Positions 58,734-64,000 of a DNA stretch of 64,000 bases are shown in pieces. The DNA comes from Epiperipatus broadwayi (taxonomy: Eukaryota > Onychophora > Udeonychophora > Euonychophora > Peripatidae). The stretch is taken from contig JAQFVV010013369.1 in assembly GCA_028023455.1 (NCBI GenBank), forward strand, positions 1-64,000, given 5' to 3'. The translations under genes were made by a program, and so were the position numbers. How positions within the stretch are numbered: position 1 is the first letter of the stretch; every line of letters starts with the position of its first letter. The notes beneath the pieces were generated by a model. The model saw only the letters and a program-made list of their open reading frames with translations. It had not been told where the DNA came from and did no database searches.

Positions 58734-60470
58734 CTAAAATAAAAAAAATAATAATGCAAAATGAATTCAAAAGTCAATGTTTATTACAAAGTTATGTAAA
58801 AATGTATAACATCCTAATGCTAAGCTAGAAAATATAATCAAAGTAAAATTGAACAGCAACAACAATAGTAGCACCATTAAAACTTACATATTCTTTTTCT
58901 CTTACCACATTAGTATGCCACCTAGTGTGCATTCTAGTAATCAATAGATTCTAGATTGTAGTATCCCTATTCAGTACTGTTGTATACAATATCTATAAAT
59001 TAGTTTTAGTTTGTGACTCTCATCAGTAATGAACATTGGATTTTGGAGGAGTGCACCCGGACTGCTAAAATATATTGTACTTTTCTTCTAGAATCCATCT
59101 TTTACTTTTTTGTCTTAGTATCAATCTACCAGCTTGAATTGAACAAACATATTAATGTTGTCAATCTCTGCCAACTTGCTTGCATAGTTACATGGATGTG
59201 AAACCAGTATTGTGTATTATACTGCTCTTAGTTTTTTTATAATAGCTGTAAGCATTTCTATCCTCTGGCTAGGATTAAATGTGGCAGAACTGGTTAGGGT
59301 TATATTAAGCACTACCATGTAACATCTACCAATTACTAATGCTTAAATTAGGTGGTGTAATTGTGGTAAGAGAAAACGAATTTGCTACCGAATAGAATTG
59401 TATAAGCGGGAATCATGTAACGTATTATTGGTCTTAAAATTAAAAAAATTACCTAACGAACCCAATTTTTATTTATTAGATTAAAGAGATTGTCTCAAGT
59501 GAAAACGAAAACAAGAAACCCTATAAATATATTTCAGGCTATTTTAGTATTTATGCCATATGGTTACCAAAAGAATCATACATGAAAATCAATAACTTAT
59601 TCTTACATTTCAAGTACAATTGATAAGATTTAAATTATCAAGACGAGCTTGGTATAAGTGTTAGCATAATTTTAAACCTTGTCTGCAGATTCCTTACTAA
59701 AAAGTTATTTAGAGAGAAAGATGTGATAAGAGAGTTTCTGACAGGAAAGGTATTTCTTTAAATTCATTATTAAATAATTCTAAAGAGTTGATAAATGGTA
59801 AATACATTGCAGGAATACTTTATAAAATTCGATGCTGATATTTTAAAATTTGTACAGGGAAAGCAAAATAAGACTTCATGAAAGAATCACAATTCATAAA
59901 AGTAGAATTAACAATTAGATTCCATAATTAGGTCATATTATTTTTGATCACGATGATGGTTACTTAATAATGTTCAGTTATGCAAAGATTGCCCTTCACA
60001 ACCGTAATGTAATGGGAAAAAGAAACATAGAAAAGATTCTTGTTAATTAATTGTTTTAGGCCTGAATCATCAATCTTATGAAACTTCATATATAAAAGAT
60101 AATTGACAGTTAATTAATTGTATGTCCATGTGTGTATATATACAATATAAATGAAGCAGATTAGTTTCCAAATGTTGTCAATTATAAATGCATGTACCAA
60201 CTTTCTTTGTCAGTGAATCACTGAGGATAAAATGGTAATTTCTTAGTCTTTTACCCTACACTAAAATATTAAATCATTATTTAGTGGCTAATTTTTGATA
60301 ATGCAAATTTAGGTCTATTAAAGTGCATGCTTTTGGAAGCAAATAAATGATTTAACTTTGAAAGAACTATATCGATATTTTGAAGACCTGCAACTATCTA
60401 TAATTCTGCTTTCTGTAAATGTAATAAAACTTAAAGAAAAAAGGCATTGAATAGTGAGATTTTAGATTGG
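58734..60470. other. NCKX intron, no further exon recognised
   Basis: AT-rich. Short open frames have no NCKX or other motif. Confidence 0.45.
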
Positions 60471-60479
60471 CAACAATGT

Positions 60480-60785
60480 GGGCTTTGAGCATTTCCATCA
60501 TCAGATTTTCAATGAAATGAACAGCTGAAGAGTTGTGGGGTGGAGTGGATTGAAGCCTGTCCATTAAAGTATGAGGATTGGCTATCTTAATATAAGCTGA
60601 GCATTGATTGTACATATATGTGGATATGATAATCTGGACCAACTGAGGAGTGCTGGTTTAGCATGAAATACATATATTGGTGATTATTTATCTTTTCAAC
60701 ATGTGTGTGATCAGGTGCATCAGCAGTATGAGATAGCATGGATAGTTGAGGGTCGTGTGAAAGTCTGAGTTCAAACCCTCTATAT
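60480..60785 (+). repeat. F1 arm plus SINE-like S2, copy 2
   Basis: 60480-60600 matches 30880-30990 (CCATCATCAGATTTTCAATG, GAAGCCTGTCCATTAAAG, GCTATCTTAATATAA-CTGAGCA). 60609-60785 matches 34101-34285, including the B-box-like GAGTTCAAACCC (60767-60778). The two families are joined here within about 10 bp. Confidence 0.55.
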
Positions 60786-63365
60786 ATTATATATTGGAAT
60801 GCTGGTATAAATAGCCTGTACTCTAAAAAAATTCATATATTAACCATAATAGTAATTTATACTTTTTCACTGAGATTGTATTCTGTGAGAATTATTTATC
60901 ATTGAATACTTAGAGAATGATTTTAAAGAACTAAATATAAAGGTGCATATATATTTACATTATGGATTAATATAAGTTATTACTATAGCCATTGTTATTT
61001 ATAATTAATGTATTTATTTACAATTAGCCATGTTGATTCACATGATTTAGGAGAAGTAATGACAGTGTATTTATTTGTTTTATTTAGTTTTTTAACTAGT
61101 TAATGTAGGTAGATATTTGAATAATAAATATTATGTTATTGATAAACAGTTAATATATCCCTACTATAAGTGCCCCTAAAACTATTTCAGTTGTTAATTT
61201 GCATAACTTGTATTATGATTTAAGGATTTAGGTCTTAAATATTGAATTAAATTTCATGGATTGTTATTATAATAAAGAATGGAAATAACAAGATAATATC
61301 CATGTAAATAGAAATAACCTTTAACCTTTGATGTTACCAAGAAACTATCAATTACTACTAAGTGACAATTCCTAAAGCCAAACCGGTTTTGTCATTAAAC
61401 CTACAATAGCTCTTTTGTTTGAGCTATATATATTTGATTATATTCAATGGGTACTGTTTAGTGACATGATTGTAAGTCTCCTTTGAAATTTTATTATTTC
61501 AACTTTAATATAATTCAATAGTGATGTATTATGGGAAATATAATTGAGATGATGATGATTTTTTGAATGATTATTTGTGAAAATTAAGAGTTTTTAAAGT
61601 TTCTATCAAGGCATCATGCCAATAATGAGGGAATTTGTTATTAAAATTTATGCCAAGCATATTGCACTGCAACCTCACAAACAGACACATAAGCTGCAAT
61701 CCTAATAATGTGTACTATGTCCATGGCATTGTTTGTGTTACATTAAAGACAGCCATATAATTAGTGCTAGACAATAAAAAAAATATTTCAATTCGAAAGT
61801 AAATTACTGAGGGAAAAGAAATTATTTAGAAAATATAAACTGAAACCCAAGTGTATCTAAATATTTACATGAAGGTAAAATCCAAAATGTTGAATTATAA
61901 ATTAACAGTGAGTGTGTAGGTAGCTTTATGTGTGAATGAATTAAATAATATTATCACGTGCTTATTTTATTTATTTATGTTTTATTCAATAAACAGATCA
62001 AAGATAATCATGTTCTCCTAACCTATGCTGCAAACAATTAGGTTATGTGACAGTTATGGACAAAAATGGAGAAAAAAAGATGAGACCTTCATAGATAATA
62101 ATTGAACTGTTCCTTTATTGCCAGTTTATTTTAGTGTCAACGGAGTATTATTCACTAAATCTAGGAAACCCAAAATAGAAGGATGTGTTCCCAATAAGTT
62201 TGGGATTAAGCAATCTAAACCTTCTAACTGATCTTCTGGAAAAATCTAGTGGTATCCATCTAAATTATTAAACTTGTATCATCTTACTTTTTCAGCACTT
62301 TAATCACCTGGTGATCATATTGAAAACTAGCTTTATTTAGGAGTGGCATTGTCTGGCCATTACAATATAAGTCCAAAAGAAAATAAACCTTACTCCTGTG
62401 AATTAAAAAATAAATAAACATTTTTCATTAGCAAATGATGAAGAATAGAACATATATGCATAAACACCAGAAATGATTAAAATTTTCAAATACTTAAATA
62501 TCAACGTGCAATCTCTTTATTTGATAGTCTAACATATGTAAAATGGACAATCTATGCAAAGCCTCACATGCCGTCAATGGCCAAATGCCATAAACTATCC
62601 TGGGTTTTAAAGGACCTGCCCATGTGGTGATCATTGGTGACTCATACTTACGATGATTCTAGAGAAGAATGGTAGAATTAAGTATTGCTATTACTGTGAT
62701 AGATTAGCAAATATGTTTTAACATCCCATCAAGACAACGTTTTTTACAGGTAAGATCTTGCGATTTTTATCAAATGGTAAAAAATTGGGTGCATCTATAA
62801 CATTAAGAACTACATGAAATTTAACAATTTGCTCCAAAACTACGTTTATCAGTGTAGAATATAGGGAATATATTATATTGCCAAAAAGTTATCACATTTT
62901 AAAAGAAAGTTGCCACAACAATGTCGAAAAAAAAAAAAAAATTTCCTACTGCAAAGGAGGCTTTAGAAATTTTTAAAAGACCAAGGAACCTAAATAAAAA
63001 TATTTTACCCAATGTTAGTGCATTCTTTAGTGTAGATTTTTAGTTGTCATTTCACAAATTTCACGCTAGCTTTCGTAATCTGCGATTGATAAAATGGTAA
63101 TAACAGTAAAACATGTCAAAATACTAAACTAATACTGTATATTTTTGGTAAGAGTTTAAAAATTAGGACTACGGACATATTAACTCTAAAAAAGATGAGT
63201 ATAAACTCAACAAAATATTGAGTTCTCACAATTTGCTATTAATTCTTTGTTAAATCATTGAATCATTCTTTTTAAACGATTTGCTCTTGATTCCTTTTTG
63301 CGCAGACTGTAAAAAAAAGTTAATTCTAGAACTATTTGCATTTGTTAAAAAAAACTACTTATATA
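60786..63365. other. NCKX intron, no feature recognised
   Basis: AT-rich sequence without coding motif or matching repeat. Confidence 0.45.
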
Positions 63366-63889
63366 TTTATCTAACTACCTATTTATCTACCCATCTATTT
63401 ATCAATCAATATATAAACCTACTTATCTACCTGTTAATCGATTTATATATCTATATATCATTTTATCTACATAGCTATCTTTTCACATATTTATTTATCT
63501 ATCTACATTACTTATTTATCTATCTATGCATCTATTTATCTATTTTCCTATCTATTTATCGATCCATCCATATATCTATCTCCCTATTTATCTGTCTATA
63601 TATCTGTCTATCTATTTACTTTGTCTATCTATCAATCTATTTATTTATCTCTCTATCTATCTGTTTATCTGTCTGTCTATCTATCAACTCCTGCCTATCT
63701 ATCAATCTACTTATTTATCTGTCAACTTATACACCTACTAATGTCTATGTTTATATATATATATTCCTAGCTCCCTATCTATCTATTTATATACCTACGT
63801 ATCTATCTAGTTAGCTAGCTACCTGCTTGCCTACTGCCCTACTACTTATCTATCTATCTATCTACCTACCTACCTAACTACCTACCTAC

Positions 63890-63985
<96 letters not shown>

Positions 63986-64000
63986 TTATCTATCTATCTA
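63366..64000. repeat. (CTAT)n tetranucleotide microsatellite, running off the window
   Basis: Imperfect CTAT/TTAT/CTGT/CTAC repeats become pure CTAT from about 63901. The long Tyr/Leu/Ile/Ser frames over it are translation artefacts. Confidence 0.97.

Noticed and set aside
58734-58770. In-frame ATG upstream of the 58503-58733 exon as a gene start
   Set aside because: It lies in the intron before a good TTTTAG acceptor, and the protein would lack the alpha-1 half of the exchanger.
63281-63814. 177-codon open frame rich in Tyr, Ile, Leu and Ser
   Set aside because: Produced entirely by the (CTAT)n microsatellite; no codon structure beyond the repeat.

Overview
This is eukaryotic, almost certainly metazoan, nuclear DNA. 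It is very AT-rich, carries long (AT)n, (CA)n and (CTAT)n microsatellites, has spliced exons with GT/AG borders, and is dominated by animal-type mobile elements: Penelope-like, LINE, Ty3/Gypsy, Merlin-like, tRNA-derived SINEs and fold-back MITEs. The low GC and very long introns would fit several invertebrate groups. The phylum cannot be named from the sequence alone.

One host gene is recognisable: a K+-dependent Na+/Ca2+ exchanger of the NCKX (SLC24) family on the minus strand. Four consecutive coding exons are visible, all joined in phase 1: 58503-58733, 35374-35475, 27017-27148 and the terminal exon 24780-24979 (stop at 24780-24782). Together they encode the C-terminal half: the end of the cytosolic loop, the hydrophobic segments, the alpha-2 cation-binding repeat and the C-terminal helices. 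The introns between them are about 23.0, 8.2 and 2.0 kb. The upstream exons (alpha-1 repeat, N-terminus) must lie beyond 64000.

Layout. 1-1122: right part of a Gypsy LTR. 1191-1706: inverted pair of Penelope-like (PLE) 3' ends. 2007-4611: broken LINE with a 14-bp target duplication. 6181-9891: 3.7-kb TIR element with an 8-bp target duplication and a degenerate transposase start. 9990-10672: PLE endonuclease fragment followed by a tRNA-like SINE. 14289-18330: diverged tandem duplication of unknown nature. 20600-21924: second, truncated Merlin-like element. 22438-26712 (downstream of and around the last exon): RT fragment, 32-bp minisatellite, tRNA-Gly-like sequence, tandem tRNA-like repeats, LINE 3' end. 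27149-35373 (intron): MITE, inverted SINE pair, 0.6-kb TIR element and two fold-back elements. 35476-58502 (intron): a complete but non-autonomous Gypsy-type element A (35949-42052), a truncated coding Gypsy element B (about 42446-47054), more PLE tails and fold-backs. 58734-64000: 5' intron ending in a tetranucleotide microsatellite.

All mobile-element reading frames I can see are interrupted or truncated. The most interesting points are the repeated location of Gypsy LTR ends at (AT)n tracts, the hammerhead-like hairpins in PLE and SINE tails, and the tRNA-like tandem array.
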